A DNA stretch of 42,940 bases from NCBI GenBank assembly GCA_018716295.1, contig DVKC01000031.1:1-42940 (forward strand). Reading direction: 5' to 3'. The notes beneath the pieces were generated by a model that saw only the letters and a program-made list of their open reading frames with translations, ran no database searches and was not told the origin of the DNA. The position numbers and the translations under genes were made by a program. Of the stretch, positions 7,080 through 16,774 are shown one piece after another; position 1 is the first letter of the stretch, and each line of letters starts with the position of its first letter. Origin of the DNA: Candidatus Avimuribaculum pullicola. Its GTDB lineage: Bacteria; Bacteroidota; Bacteroidia; Bacteroidales; Muribaculaceae.

Positions 7080-8735
7080 ATGAAATATTGTTTGTCTTTA
7101 ACTGCAAGGCTTTGCATGATTTGCTTGTTTGCGGTGTCGCTACATGGTTGTGACGACAACGATTCTGCGCTTCTGGAGCAACTTGATGGTTGCATAAGTC
7201 ATAGTGCAGAGTTTGACAGCATGAAAATGGAGCGAATCGACAGCTTGGCCCGTATGCTTGATGTAACCAATAATCCTAAGAAAGAATTTGAACTAAACAG
7301 GCAGATATTTCTTGAATATCGTTCGTTTGTATGCGATTCGGCATTGCGCTATATAAATGCCAATATCGCCCAAGCGCGTGAGGCAAATGACGATTATTGG
7401 CTTGCTGTTTCGCTTATCGAGAAAGCCGACTTGGTGGCAAAAGCTGGTATTTTCACCGAAGCATTGAAAATACTTTCGGCGATAGATTCCCGCTCTTTGC
7501 CCGAAGATGTCAAAGATAATTATTACCAAGTGTGTGGAACTACCTACCAGTATATGGCCGAGTATGCCGAAGGTAGCGAATATATCGCTGACTACCAGGC
7601 TAAAATCACTGCTTACCGCGATTCGATACTGTCGATGCCGCACCTCGACAGGTTTATATATGAAACCGAATATGGGTCGCGGCTGATTGAACGCGGGCAG
7701 CATGATGAAGCCATAGATTTTTTTGTCGAGCGAATGGATAATTACCATGCTGCGACAAGGGAATACTCGGTTATCGCCTCATTGATAGCATACGTGTACT
7801 CACTTAATGGTGATGTAGCCAAGCAGGAATATTATTTGGTGCAAAGTGCAATTTCCGATATCAAAGGGTCGGTGAAGGAAAACCTTGCATTGCGTTCGCT
7901 TGCCGAGTTGCGTTTCGAGAATGACGATGTGTCGCATGCCTATTTTTACTTGCGCAAGAGCATGGAAGATGCCAATTATTATTCGGCGCGTATGCGTAAA
8001 AACCAGTCGGCAAATGCCTTGCCATTGGTGACAAGTGCATACGAAGCCAAACAAAAGCAGATGCAGACGCAATTGAAATTGCTTATCGTTGTTATCAGTG
8101 CCTTGGTGGCAGGGCTTGTGGTGGCTGTGATATTCATCATAAAACAATTGCGCACGGTGTCGAGCAGCCTGCGCTTAGTGTCGATAACAAAAGACAAGTT
8201 AATCAAGCTCAACGAAGAGTTGCGTCAAACCAATGCCACGCTTACGGCAACTAATACGGCTCTTACTGAATCGAGTCGCATAAAAGAGGAATACACAGGC
8301 AAATTCATGGAGTTGAGTTCAAATTATATTTCCACGCTCGAACAGTACCGCAAGATGCTATACCAGCAAGCGGCATCGGGACGTATCGAAGAGTTGCACA
8401 AGTCGCTACGTTCGACAAGTATAATCAACGACACGCTCAAGGGATTCTACCATACATTCGACACGGCATTTTTAAACATTTTCCCCGATTTTGTGGCGCG
8501 GTTCAATGAATTGTTCCCCGAGGACGACCGCATACAATTGAAGGAGTACGAGATGCTCAACACCGAGCTGCGTGTGTTTGCCCTGATTCGCCTTGGTATC
8601 ACCGACAGTGCCAAGATTGCAAGTTTTTTGCGCTGCTCCATCACCACTATATATACATATCGCTCCAAACGCAAGAAACGGGCACTGAATCCTGCCGATT
8701 TTGACGACAATGTGATGAAAATTGCATCGTTCTGA
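7080..8735 (+). CDS. SusR-like membrane-spanning transcriptional regulator (DUF6377-type)
   Basis: 551 aa. It has an N-terminal export signal with a lipobox-like end (SLHGC, Cys24) and a helical, TPR-like periplasmic region to about 330. One transmembrane helix lies at about 336-358 (LLIVVISALVAGLVVAV), followed by a coiled coil rich in Leu/Asn/Thr and a C-terminal DNA-binding segment (about 500-540: RLGITDSAKIASFLRCSITTIYTYRSK) resembling a LuxR-type helix-turn-helix. Proteins of this build, including SusR of the Bacteroides starch system, sense an oligosaccharide outside the membrane and activate the adjacent susC operon. It sits directly upstream of susC-like and susD-like genes on the same strand. 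The ATG at 7080 is chosen because a signal sequence begins there; an upstream ATG at 7038 would add a poorly matching extension. Confidence 0.8.
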   Translation: MKYCLSLTARLCMICLFAVSLHGCDDNDSALLEQLDGCISHSAEFDSMKMERIDSLARMLDVTNNPKKEFELNRQIFLEYRSFVCDSALRYINANIAQAREANDDYWLAVSLIEKADLVAKAGIFTEALKILSAIDSRSLPEDVKDNYYQVCGTTYQYMAEYAEGSEYIADYQAKITAYRDSILSMPHLDRFIYETEYGSRLIERGQHDEAIDFFVERMDNYHAATREYSVIASLIAYVYSLNGDVAKQEYYLVQSAISDIKGSVKENLALRSLAELRFENDDVSHAYFYLRKSMEDANYYSARMRKNQSANALPLVTSAYEAKQKQMQTQLKLLIVVISALVAGLVVAVIFIIKQLRTVSSSLRLVSITKDKLIKLNEELRQTNATLTATNTALTESSRIKEEYTGKFMELSSNYISTLEQYRKMLYQQAASGRIEELHKSLRSTSIINDTLKGFYHTFDTAFLNIFPDFVARFNELFPEDDRIQLKEYEMLNTELRVFALIRLGITDSAKIASFLRCSITTIYTYRSKRKKRALNPADFDDNVMKIASF

Positions 8736-8870
8736 CCATGTTGGCGATTAAGAATACGTTTAGATTTTAACTTGGCGCATTTTTGTTTAATGCACTGAAA
8801 TGTGGCTTTTTAAGTCTGTAAAGTTGTTAGATTTTTGTTAGGTGCGCTGGGTAAGTGATATTTATATTAA

Positions 8871-8878
8871 TAATTTTG
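8871..8878 (+). promoter_or_regulatory. Possible -7 element for the susC-like operon
   Basis: TAATTTTG fits TAnnTTTG, but no TTG lies at the usual distance upstream. That would suit an activator-dependent promoter driven by the SusR-like protein. The leader to the ATG at 8975 is about 90 bases. Confidence 0.35.
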
Positions 8879-8974
8879 CCCAGCATGATTTTTGAAACAG
8901 CGTATTGCCAAATACCTTTCCATAAATCATACTTTTACCTATGTAAACTTATCAAAAATCTAAAAAATTAACAG

Positions 8975-11935
8975 ATGAAAAAAATTAATCAAGCCAAACA
9001 CTGCCTGCTCAGGCACGTGTTAATCCTATTGGGCGTGATGGTTACTTCTGTGTCGGCGTTTGCCCAGCAAACAGTGAGCGGAACGGTTACCGACGCGACA
9101 GGGGAAACCGTTATCGGTGTTACCGTAATGGTAAAAGGAACTACCAACGGAGTGGCAACCGACATTAGTGGCAAGTATGCCTTGAAAAATGTTCCGGCCG
9201 ATGCTACAATTGTATTTTCTTCGTTAGGTTACAAGACTGTTGAAGAAAAAGTGGACGGCAGGTCGGTAATCGATGTGGTGATGAACGATGACCAGCAACT
9301 ACTCGACGAAGTAGTTGTGGTAGGTTATGGTTCGTTGAGCCGGAAGGAACTTACCAGTTCGATTGTGCAAATCGACAAAGACCAGTTCCAGCAGGGTGGT
9401 ATGAACAACGTGATGGAAATGCTCACTGGCAAGGTGGCAGGTCTTAACGTATCGACAGTTTCGCCAGCCGACCCCAACAGTTCATCATCATTGCAGGTGC
9501 GTGGCGCGACTTCACTGACGGCAAGCAACGAGCCGCTCATCGTTATTGACGGCGTGGCTGGCGGCGACATTCGCACTCTTGCCCCGCAAGACATTGAGTC
9601 GATGACCGTGTTGAAAGATGCCGCTTCGGCTGCTATATATGGTACTCGCGGTGCCAATGGCGTTATACTTATCACTACAAAGAAAGGGTCGGGTACTCCT
9701 GGCAAGGCTCGTATTACGTATGATAGCTACTTTGCCGTAAATCTTGCCAAGGGGAAACCCGATGTGCTTTCGCCCGATGAATGGCGTCGTGCACGCCGTG
9801 GCAACGACTATGGCGCAAGTACCGACTGGTATGACTTGTTGATGCGCGATTTCTCGTATGATACCAACCAATATGTGTCGATTGACGGCAGCACTGAAAA
9901 TGGATATTACAACGCTTCGATTAACTACAAGCGTGCAACTGGCCTCGACATAGTGAGTGCACGTGAGGAATATGGCGCACGTGCAGCCATTCAACAGATG
10001 TTCCTCGACAAGAGGTTGCAACTTACCCTCACGCTCAATGCCCGCCACGTGAAAGAAGACTGGGGCGACAGCGGACTCTTCGATACTGCATTGTCGATGA
10101 ACCCTACAATTCCCGTGTATGACGAAAACGGTGATTACTATCAACCGACATCGCCAACTGGTGTTGCCAACCCTGTGGGCAAGCTCAACCTTGAAACGAG
10201 CCAGGGCAACCGTACATATATACTTGGTACCGTAGATGCCAAGTGGAATATTTGGAGCAATGGCACACATTCGATAAACACGCAAGTGTCTTATTCGTAT
10301 GACTATAACGACTTGAAGAGCGATTTCTACACTCCATCCAGTTCGAGCGAATCTTACTGGAACGGATATGCTGGCCGAGCAAGCATAACTTATCAAAAGT
10401 GGTGGACTAATCGTGTTGAATGGCTTGGCAATTATTTCTTCAACAGCAACGGCCACGATGTGAAACTGATGGTGGGTTACACCTATGAGCGTGAGAACTG
10501 GGAGCAGATGTTCATGCAAAACAACAATTTCACATTCGACAATGCCTTGTGGCATGGCATCGGCTCGGGTAGCTACCTGCAAGAGGGCAAAGCCAACATG
10601 TATGCAGGAAAGTCGGAATCTACACTTGTGGGTTTCTTTGGACGTATCAACTACAACTGGCGCGACATGATTATAGCTTCGGCTTCAATGCGTTATGAGG
10701 GTTCTACCAAGTTTGGTGCCGATAGCAAGTGGGGTGCGTTCCCATCGGTTTCGCTGGCATGGGAAATCGCCAAAACTCCTTTCATGGAAGATTACAGCGA
10801 TATTGTTCAAAGCCTCAAGCCACGTTTCTCGTATGGTGTGACAGGACGTAGCGACTTTGATGCCTACCAGTCGATTACTACATATTCGCAAAACGGCAAG
10901 TATTATATCGATGGAGAATGGGTGACTGGGTATGCCCCGTCAAATAATGCCAACACGGAACTTCAGTGGGAAAAATCGTCAAGTGCCAATTATGGTATCG
11001 ACTTCATGTTGTGGAACCGCTTATATGGTTCGGTTGAGTACTTCGACCGCCGAAGCAACGACTTGCTTTATACCTACTCGGCACCACAACCACCATACGT
11101 TTACTCTACCATACTGGTGAATGTGGGTACAACCAAGAACACGGGCGTTGAGCTTTCGCTCACAGGTGATGTGTTTGTCGATACTCCTGTCAAGTGGACT
11201 ACCGGTGTGAACTATTCTTATGGCACGACAAAACTTTCAAAATTGTCGAATGACATTTACAAGGCTTCTTATCTCGACCTGTATCAGAAGCCAGGTGTGG
11301 GCACGAGCGAATATTTCTTCCGTGTGCAGGAAGGTGGCAAGATAGGCCAGTTCTATGGATATGAATATGCCGGGACCGACGATGAAGGCAATATGCTCGT
11401 GTATAACAAAGATGGCGAGAAGATACTCACCGCTCAAGCTACAGCCGAGGACAAGCGTTACATAGGCAATGGAGCACCCGAGCATTTCCTTACGTGGAAC
11501 AATACCTTGCGTTGGCGCGACTTCGACCTTAGTGTAATGTTCCAAGGCGCATTTGGCCACGAGATATTCAATATGCGCAAGTATGGCATGGGCTTGCAGG
11601 GTTGTGGTACCGACAACGTGCTGCGTAGTGCTTATCTTGAAGACAGTGATGTCATAACAGGTGGAGGTGTAATATCTTCTTACTTCCTTGAAAATGGTAA
11701 CTATTTCAAACTTGCCAACGTCACACTGGGCTATACAGTGCCGTTCAAGAGCAACAAACTTGTCGAGAGTCTGCGTGTATATGTAGCAGCCAAGAACTTG
11801 TTTACCATCACTGGTTACTCGGGCAATGACCCGTCGATTGTGACCTCTACTGGTATTACTCCGGGCGTAGATGTCAACAGTGCCTATCCGCAAGCCACCC
11901 AACTCACTTTGGGCGTAACATTCAGGTTTAAATAA
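8975..11935 (+). CDS. SusC-family TonB-dependent outer-membrane glycan transporter
   Basis: 986 aa. Signal peptide 1-30 (cleavage after SAFA), then a CarboxypepD_reg-like domain (about 33-115), the DEVVVVGYG motif that precedes the plug domain, a plug (about 125-235, RGATSLTASNEPLIVIDGV) and a long beta-barrel ending in an aromatic strand (GVTFRFK). With SusD it forms the pedal-bin type importer for oligosaccharides across the outer membrane, energised by TonB. The downstream genes (CBM26-like lipoprotein, GH13, GH97) mark the substrate as starch or a related alpha-glucan. It is the first gene of an operon of five, 33 bases from susD. The gene is labelled by family rather than as the sus prototype because the operon lacks several sus genes. 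Confidence 0.95.
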   Translation: MKKINQAKHCLLRHVLILLGVMVTSVSAFAQQTVSGTVTDATGETVIGVTVMVKGTTNGVATDISGKYALKNVPADATIVFSSLGYKTVEEKVDGRSVIDVVMNDDQQLLDEVVVVGYGSLSRKELTSSIVQIDKDQFQQGGMNNVMEMLTGKVAGLNVSTVSPADPNSSSSLQVRGATSLTASNEPLIVIDGVAGGDIRTLAPQDIESMTVLKDAASAAIYGTRGANGVILITTKKGSGTPGKARITYDSYFAVNLAKGKPDVLSPDEWRRARRGNDYGASTDWYDLLMRDFSYDTNQYVSIDGSTENGYYNASINYKRATGLDIVSAREEYGARAAIQQMFLDKRLQLTLTLNARHVKEDWGDSGLFDTALSMNPTIPVYDENGDYYQPTSPTGVANPVGKLNLETSQGNRTYILGTVDAKWNIWSNGTHSINTQVSYSYDYNDLKSDFYTPSSSSESYWNGYAGRASITYQKWWTNRVEWLGNYFFNSNGHDVKLMVGYTYERENWEQMFMQNNNFTFDNALWHGIGSGSYLQEGKANMYAGKSESTLVGFFGRINYNWRDMIIASASMRYEGSTKFGADSKWGAFPSVSLAWEIAKTPFMEDYSDIVQSLKPRFSYGVTGRSDFDAYQSITTYSQNGKYYIDGEWVTGYAPSNNANTELQWEKSSSANYGIDFMLWNRLYGSVEYFDRRSNDLLYTYSAPQPPYVYSTILVNVGTTKNTGVELSLTGDVFVDTPVKWTTGVNYSYGTTKLSKLSNDIYKASYLDLYQKPGVGTSEYFFRVQEGGKIGQFYGYEYAGTDDEGNMLVYNKDGEKILTAQATAEDKRYIGNGAPEHFLTWNNTLRWRDFDLSVMFQGAFGHEIFNMRKYGMGLQGCGTDNVLRSAYLEDSDVITGGGVISSYFLENGNYFKLANVTLGYTVPFKSNKLVESLRVYVAAKNLFTITGYSGNDPSIVTSTGITPGVDVNSAYPQATQLTLGVTFRFK

Positions 11936-11968
11936 CAATTAACCCAACACATTGACGATTACAATATT

Positions 11969-13765
11969 ATGAAAAAAATATGTTTGATTGCAGCTGTTGC
12001 TGCCGTTGCAAGTGGAACAATGGTTTCTTGCACCGACCTCGATGAGAAAGTGTTTGACCGCATCGACTCTTCGATCTATTATCAAGATGAAAACAGCGTA
12101 AAGGGTGCTGTGGCTTCGGTGTACAACTCGGCTACAACAAGTTTTCTCGAATACTTCTGGTATCTGAACGAAATCAGTGCCGACCAAGTGGCATGGCGTT
12201 CCTGGAACGGCGGTGCTTGGGGCTGGGACGAAGGTGAAAAGTTTGTCCTTTCGTCGCAATCGTGGAATTCCGAGTCGGTAATTATACGCCGCGCATGGGA
12301 AACAGCTTGGCAGACAATAGGTCTTTGCAATATGCTTGAGGAAAGCCTCAATGGGGTAGATGCAGCTTCAATAGGCATGAGCGAGGAGGCCAAGGCAATG
12401 TATATAGCCGAGGTGCGTACAATGCGTGCGTGGGCTTATTACAACAACTTTGAATTATGGGGAGGTACGCTGCCACTGTGCACCAGCACAAACGGCGATA
12501 TTCCAGGGTCGGCATCGACCAATTTCGACGAAGGTTGTCGTGTCATATATGATTTCATCGCAACCGAACTCGACGATTCGTGGCCTGCACTAATGAAGGA
12601 AGATGGCTCGGGCAACACACGCCTGCGCATCAACCAGGGAATGAACCGTATGCTCAAGATGCGTTTGTTGCTCAATAGCGAGGTGTTCATCGGCGAGAGC
12701 CATTATGATGAGTGTGCTACGCTTGCACAGGAAATTATCAATGGCGACTATGGCACTTACAGCCTTGCCACCGATTACCGCGACATTTTCTCCAACAACA
12801 ATATTTCTTGCCCCGAAGTGGTGTTTGCATTTGCCCAGGAAGAAGGACAAATGACCAACAACAACCGCAACACCCCGTTCTTGCCTTATAACTATGATGA
12901 GTTTTTGGGACAAACATTCCCTAATACTGGTTGGAACTGTTTCTGCATCGTGCCTTCAAAGGATAACTCGGGCAATGTGCAGCCTAATGGTGGTACCGAC
13001 AATCCACAAAGTTTCTTGTTTGACTATGGCGACAAGTTGGGTGCGGTATATGACCGTTTCAACGATGCCGACATACGCAAGCAAAATTATGATGCTACCG
13101 ACGATGGCACATGGAATGGCGGTATATTTTTGAAGGGTGCTATGTTGAACCGCGAAACTGGCGAACCAGTACTTGCCGATGCCGACCGTGACGGGCAACC
13201 GCTGGTCTATGTCGATCAATTGGGTACATTCCTCAACCTTGGCCGCCAACTTGCCACGGTGATGAATCCGCGCTGGGGCGAAACCAACTCGGGACTTCGC
13301 TTGATGAAATATCCTGTATTCCCCGAGTCAACAGGACTTAGCTACCTGGATATTCCTGAAGTCGAATTCCGCCTTGCCGAGGCTTATTACACGCTCGCCG
13401 AGTGCCGTATGCGTGCTGGTGATGCCAATGGTGCTAAGACTCTTATCGACGAAGTGCGTGCTCGCTACTACACCGACCCTGCCGCACTTGACGAAATAGG
13501 GCCCGACAATGTATTCGGTTCAACGCCTAACGAGGACTGGCTGCTCAGCGAATGGGGTATAGAGTTCCTCAACGAGAGCCGCCGCCGTCGCACCGACTTG
13601 CGCCGCTTTGACAAGTTCACGCAAGGGCAGTGGTGGTTCTTCGGTCGCGATACCGAAACTGGCTACGATCTTTCGGTACAGCGTAATCGTCGTTATGAGT
13701 GGTTCCCGCTTCCCGAAGTTGCGTTGATGGTCAACCCTGGCCTCGTGCAAAATCCCAATTATTGA
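11969..13765 (+). CDS. SusD-family starch-binding outer-membrane lipoprotein
   Basis: 598 aa. A type II signal ends at Cys21 (MVSC). The body is rich in aromatic and acidic residues and contains the RagB/SusD signatures: an N-terminal helical part with WETAWQTIGLCN, and a C-terminal region with FRLAEAYYTLAECRMRAGDANGAKTLIDEVRARY-type TPR helices and the late ERRRRTDLRRF-like motif. It caps the SusC barrel and captures maltooligosaccharide. It follows the susC-like gene closely, in the same transcript. Confidence 0.95.
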   Translation: MKKICLIAAVAAVASGTMVSCTDLDEKVFDRIDSSIYYQDENSVKGAVASVYNSATTSFLEYFWYLNEISADQVAWRSWNGGAWGWDEGEKFVLSSQSWNSESVIIRRAWETAWQTIGLCNMLEESLNGVDAASIGMSEEAKAMYIAEVRTMRAWAYYNNFELWGGTLPLCTSTNGDIPGSASTNFDEGCRVIYDFIATELDDSWPALMKEDGSGNTRLRINQGMNRMLKMRLLLNSEVFIGESHYDECATLAQEIINGDYGTYSLATDYRDIFSNNNISCPEVVFAFAQEEGQMTNNNRNTPFLPYNYDEFLGQTFPNTGWNCFCIVPSKDNSGNVQPNGGTDNPQSFLFDYGDKLGAVYDRFNDADIRKQNYDATDDGTWNGGIFLKGAMLNRETGEPVLADADRDGQPLVYVDQLGTFLNLGRQLATVMNPRWGETNSGLRLMKYPVFPESTGLSYLDIPEVEFRLAEAYYTLAECRMRAGDANGAKTLIDEVRARYYTDPAALDEIGPDNVFGSTPNEDWLLSEWGIEFLNESRRRRTDLRRFDKFTQGQWWFFGRDTETGYDLSVQRNRRYEWFPLPEVALMVNPGLVQNPNY

Positions 13766-13843
13766 TTTTATAATGGTGCATTGGGCGTGCTGCCTGTGCG
13801 TCCAAGCACTTACAACTATAATTTTTTTAAATTTGCATTTACA

Positions 13844-15286
13844 ATGAAAAATATATATTCATATTTGCTGCTGCTCATGATGTTGCCGATAGTGGCAATG
13901 ATGCAGAGCTGCGATGAAGAAGAGATAGTTTTTGAAAGCGACATACCACGTTTTGAGCTACGTGGCGACCGCATTTTGCTTGAAGCCTTGGTTCCATCGA
14001 ATACCCCGGTAGGCGACGAGATGTATATAGTAGGTGCCATTAATGGTGGCGATGTCGATGCTGTGGTAGGCAATCCTGTGTGGCAACTCGAAAAAGCCGC
14101 TGATTATGATTACCGCTATGGTATATACCTCGACCCGGCAACTTTTGCCGAAGGCACGTCGTTGGCCGACGGATACTACATCTACTCGGCATCGCAACGT
14201 GAAGAACGCACATTGAAGGGCGACAGTGTAATGCACAGTGCTGACGCTGGTTTGGGCGAACGCATCACTATTAACGTGAATCGTTGGGCTTCATACTTCT
14301 CGGCCGAGGAAGCTCCAGTGCATGATGGATATGCGATTTATGTAATTGACAATAGCGGTTACGACGCACTTGCGCTGTATGCTTATGGCGATGGCGAAAT
14401 ATTCGGTGTATGGCCAGGTATCTTGCCTACGGGAACTGAAGTTGTTGACGGCACTGAATATATATATTTCGATGCTGGCGAGGCAAATTCTGGCATGTCG
14501 GTAAACCTCATCTTCAACAACAATAACAATGGCAGCCAGCTTGCCGACTTCCCTGTAGTGCTTGACCGCGACTATTACCTTGAACTCACTCCCGACGGTG
14601 TGGTTGAAATCGACCAGAGTGCAACCATCGAGCATGACGGTTATGCCATATTTTTTGAGGACTTGACCGGCTGGGATGCCTTGTATATGTATGCTTGGGT
14701 TGACGGTAATCCATCAATCTGCGGTGAATGGCCTGGTGTAACACCTACTGGCGAAGTAACTATCAATGGTGTCAATTACAAGTATTTCGATACTGGTGCT
14801 GCCAATGTAGGGCAAGGTCATAATATCATAATGAACAACAACGGCGACAGCCAGTTTGACCTTGCTTATGTAACTCTCGACCGTGATTACTATTACTCGA
14901 TTTCGGCTACTGGCGGTGTGGAAATTGAAGACCCACAATCCTATACAGGTGGCGGTGTTGTTGCTCCCGACCCGGAACCCGAGCCCGACCCGGAACCCGC
15001 CGAGGCTTACACCATTTATGTTGAGGACTTGACTGGCTGGAGTACAATAAATATGTACTCGTGGGGCGAAGTCAACGACATATTTGGTTCTTGGCCAGGC
15101 ATGGCTCCGACTGGGACAACCGAGATTGATGGCATCACTTACACTTATTGGGAAATAACTGGCAATGGCGAAGCACAAAACCTGATATTCAATGACGGCA
15201 CAGTGCAAGCACCCGATTTTGCCGTAACCCTTGACCGCGACTATTACTTGACAGTCACCGCTACAAGTGTAATCGAGAAGGAATAA
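13844..15286 (+). CDS. SusE/F-position surface lipoprotein with three CBM26-like starch-binding repeats
   Basis: 480 aa. Lipoprotein signal with Cys23 (MMQSC). An N-terminal beta domain (about 24-155, SusE-like with the LVPSNTPVGDEMYIVG strand) precedes three copies of a module of about 95 residues, at about 160-255, 263-360 and 387-480. Each copy has an aromatic start (DGYAIYV, DGYAIFFEDLTGW, AYTIYVEDLTGW), an (F/E)G-W-PG motif, a Y/F-x-Y-F/W strand and LDRDYYL near its end. This pattern fits CBM26-type starch-binding modules. A PEPEPDPEP linker separates modules two and three. The chosen start has a proper signal sequence; the in-frame frame upstream of it has none. The role would be surface retention of starch or glycogen near the SusCD importer and the amylase. 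Confidence 0.8.
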   Translation: MKNIYSYLLLLMMLPIVAMMQSCDEEEIVFESDIPRFELRGDRILLEALVPSNTPVGDEMYIVGAINGGDVDAVVGNPVWQLEKAADYDYRYGIYLDPATFAEGTSLADGYYIYSASQREERTLKGDSVMHSADAGLGERITINVNRWASYFSAEEAPVHDGYAIYVIDNSGYDALALYAYGDGEIFGVWPGILPTGTEVVDGTEYIYFDAGEANSGMSVNLIFNNNNNGSQLADFPVVLDRDYYLELTPDGVVEIDQSATIEHDGYAIFFEDLTGWDALYMYAWVDGNPSICGEWPGVTPTGEVTINGVNYKYFDTGAANVGQGHNIIMNNNGDSQFDLAYVTLDRDYYYSISATGGVEIEDPQSYTGGGVVAPDPEPEPDPEPAEAYTIYVEDLTGWSTINMYSWGEVNDIFGSWPGMAPTGTTEIDGITYTYWEITGNGEAQNLIFNDGTVQAPDFAVTLDRDYYLTVTATSVIEKE

Positions 15287-15300
15287 CAGAAATGTGCCAT

Positions 15301-15383
15301 TCGGCCTTTGTTGTAGGAACATGAACAACCGAGTTTCGACTATAACGATTGAACATCAAGTGCAACAAAGGCCGATATTTTTC
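15301..15383 (+). terminator. Intercistronic hairpin between the CBM26-like gene and the amylase gene
   Basis: A perfect 13-bp stem, TCGGCCTTTGTTG (15301-15313) with CAACAAAGGCCGA (15363-15375), encloses 49 bases and is followed by TATTTTTC. It lies in the 120-base gap before the GH13 gene. It could be a partial terminator or a stabiliser of the upstream susCDE-like message. Confidence 0.5.
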
Positions 15384-15406
15384 ATAACAATAAAATCGCA
15401 TATACA

Positions 15407-16756
15407 ATGAAAACGACAAAATTATTGCTTTCATCATTGATGCTTGCAAGCTCGCTGTTTGCAATGGGCGGTTGCTCGTCGAATGATGACCCTGAAATTC
15501 CTGTTAACCCCGAGAATCCAGCTGTTGGTGAATCGGCTGGCACAATGGTTATATATGAAGCCAATCCGCGCTTTTTTGCTACCAACAATTGCATTAATGC
15601 CATTAATGACCGCCTCGACGAGATAAAAGCCTTGGGTACTACGGTGCTGTGGATAATGCCTGTGTGTGAGCCTGGCGAATTGAAATCGGTGGGTTCGCCA
15701 TATTGTATAAAGAATTACAAGGCGATGAATCCACGTTATGGCACGGTTGCCGATTTGAAATCGCTTGTGGATAACGCCCACTCGATGGGAATGGATGTAA
15801 TAATCGACTGGGTGGCTAACCACACTTCGTGGGACAACGAGTGGATTACTGAACACCCCGACTGGTACACGCAAAATGGTGCTGGAAACATAATCTCGCC
15901 TGAAGGGCAAAACTGGACTGACGTGGCCGACCTCAATTATGACAATGCCGCAATGCGTGCTGCAATGATCGACGCAATGGCATACTGGATTACCGAAACT
16001 GGCATCGATGGTTTCCGTTGCGATTATACCGATGGTGTCCCACATGACTTCTGGGCTGAGGCTATCACACAATTGCGGGCTATCGACAGTGAGCTGTTCA
16101 TGTTGTCGGAATCGGAAGGAAGCGATTACCTGAACGATGGGTTTGATATGTATTATGACTGGTCGTATGCCTCATTGGTGAAGGACTTGTTCAACGGTGG
16201 CAAGGCCGATACATTCTTTGACAAAGCCGACGCATTGCTCGATGCCATAGATGATGCCTCGCAGGTGATGCGCTATGTGTATAACCATGATGTGGCAATG
16301 TCAAACACGCTTGCATCGCTTTATGGAGGTGCCGACGCGCTGCCTGCTGTGTATGCGCTTACTACGTTGCTTAATGGCACTCCGTTGGTTTATTCATCGA
16401 TGGAAACCGAGTTGCCGAGCAATGGCACACTCTCGTTTTTTGACTATAATCCGCTCACGTGGAATAGCGGTAAAGCCGAGGTGTATGCCACTATCAACCA
16501 AATTTACGCTGCCACTGCCGAGGTTCGCGGCGGTAAATTGAGCACTTATTCCACTGGCGATGTAGCTACATTCACACGTGTCAATGGCTCGCACGCAATG
16601 CTTGTAATGGTGAACCCCACCAACACAACAGTGTCGGTGAAAGTACCTATTACTTATTCGGGAACTACGATGCGCAATATGCTCACTTCAACCGATGAGG
16701 AATTGCCAGTAGCTATCGAACTCGATGGTTATGGATATGCTATTTATTATAAATAA
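15407..16756 (+). CDS. GH13 alpha-amylase lipoprotein (SusG-like)
   Basis: 449 aa. A lipoprotein signal ends at Cys23 (MGGC). The catalytic (beta/alpha)8 barrel shows the GH13 regions: DWVANH (region I), GFRCDYTD with nucleophile Asp206 (region II), LSESE with the likely acid/base Glu235 (region III) and YNHD with Asp295 (region IV). A short C-terminal beta domain follows. It probably hydrolyses starch at the cell surface into oligosaccharides for SusCD uptake. It is shorter than SusG, which carries an inserted CBM58 that is absent here; binding may be supplied by the neighbouring three-module lipoprotein. It is 18 bases from the GH97 gene, so the two are co-transcribed. Confidence 0.92.
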   Translation: MKTTKLLLSSLMLASSLFAMGGCSSNDDPEIPVNPENPAVGESAGTMVIYEANPRFFATNNCINAINDRLDEIKALGTTVLWIMPVCEPGELKSVGSPYCIKNYKAMNPRYGTVADLKSLVDNAHSMGMDVIIDWVANHTSWDNEWITEHPDWYTQNGAGNIISPEGQNWTDVADLNYDNAAMRAAMIDAMAYWITETGIDGFRCDYTDGVPHDFWAEAITQLRAIDSELFMLSESEGSDYLNDGFDMYYDWSYASLVKDLFNGGKADTFFDKADALLDAIDDASQVMRYVYNHDVAMSNTLASLYGGADALPAVYALTTLLNGTPLVYSSMETELPSNGTLSFFDYNPLTWNSGKAEVYATINQIYAATAEVRGGKLSTYSTGDVATFTRVNGSHAMLVMVNPTNTTVSVKVPITYSGTTMRNMLTSTDEELPVAIELDGYGYAIYYK

Positions 16757-16774
16757 CGCTTTAAATGTGTGTCT

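Noticed and set aside
9512..10582. Open frame of 356 codons opposite the susC-like gene
   Set aside because: Shadow of a strongly supported gene, with no recognisable motif.
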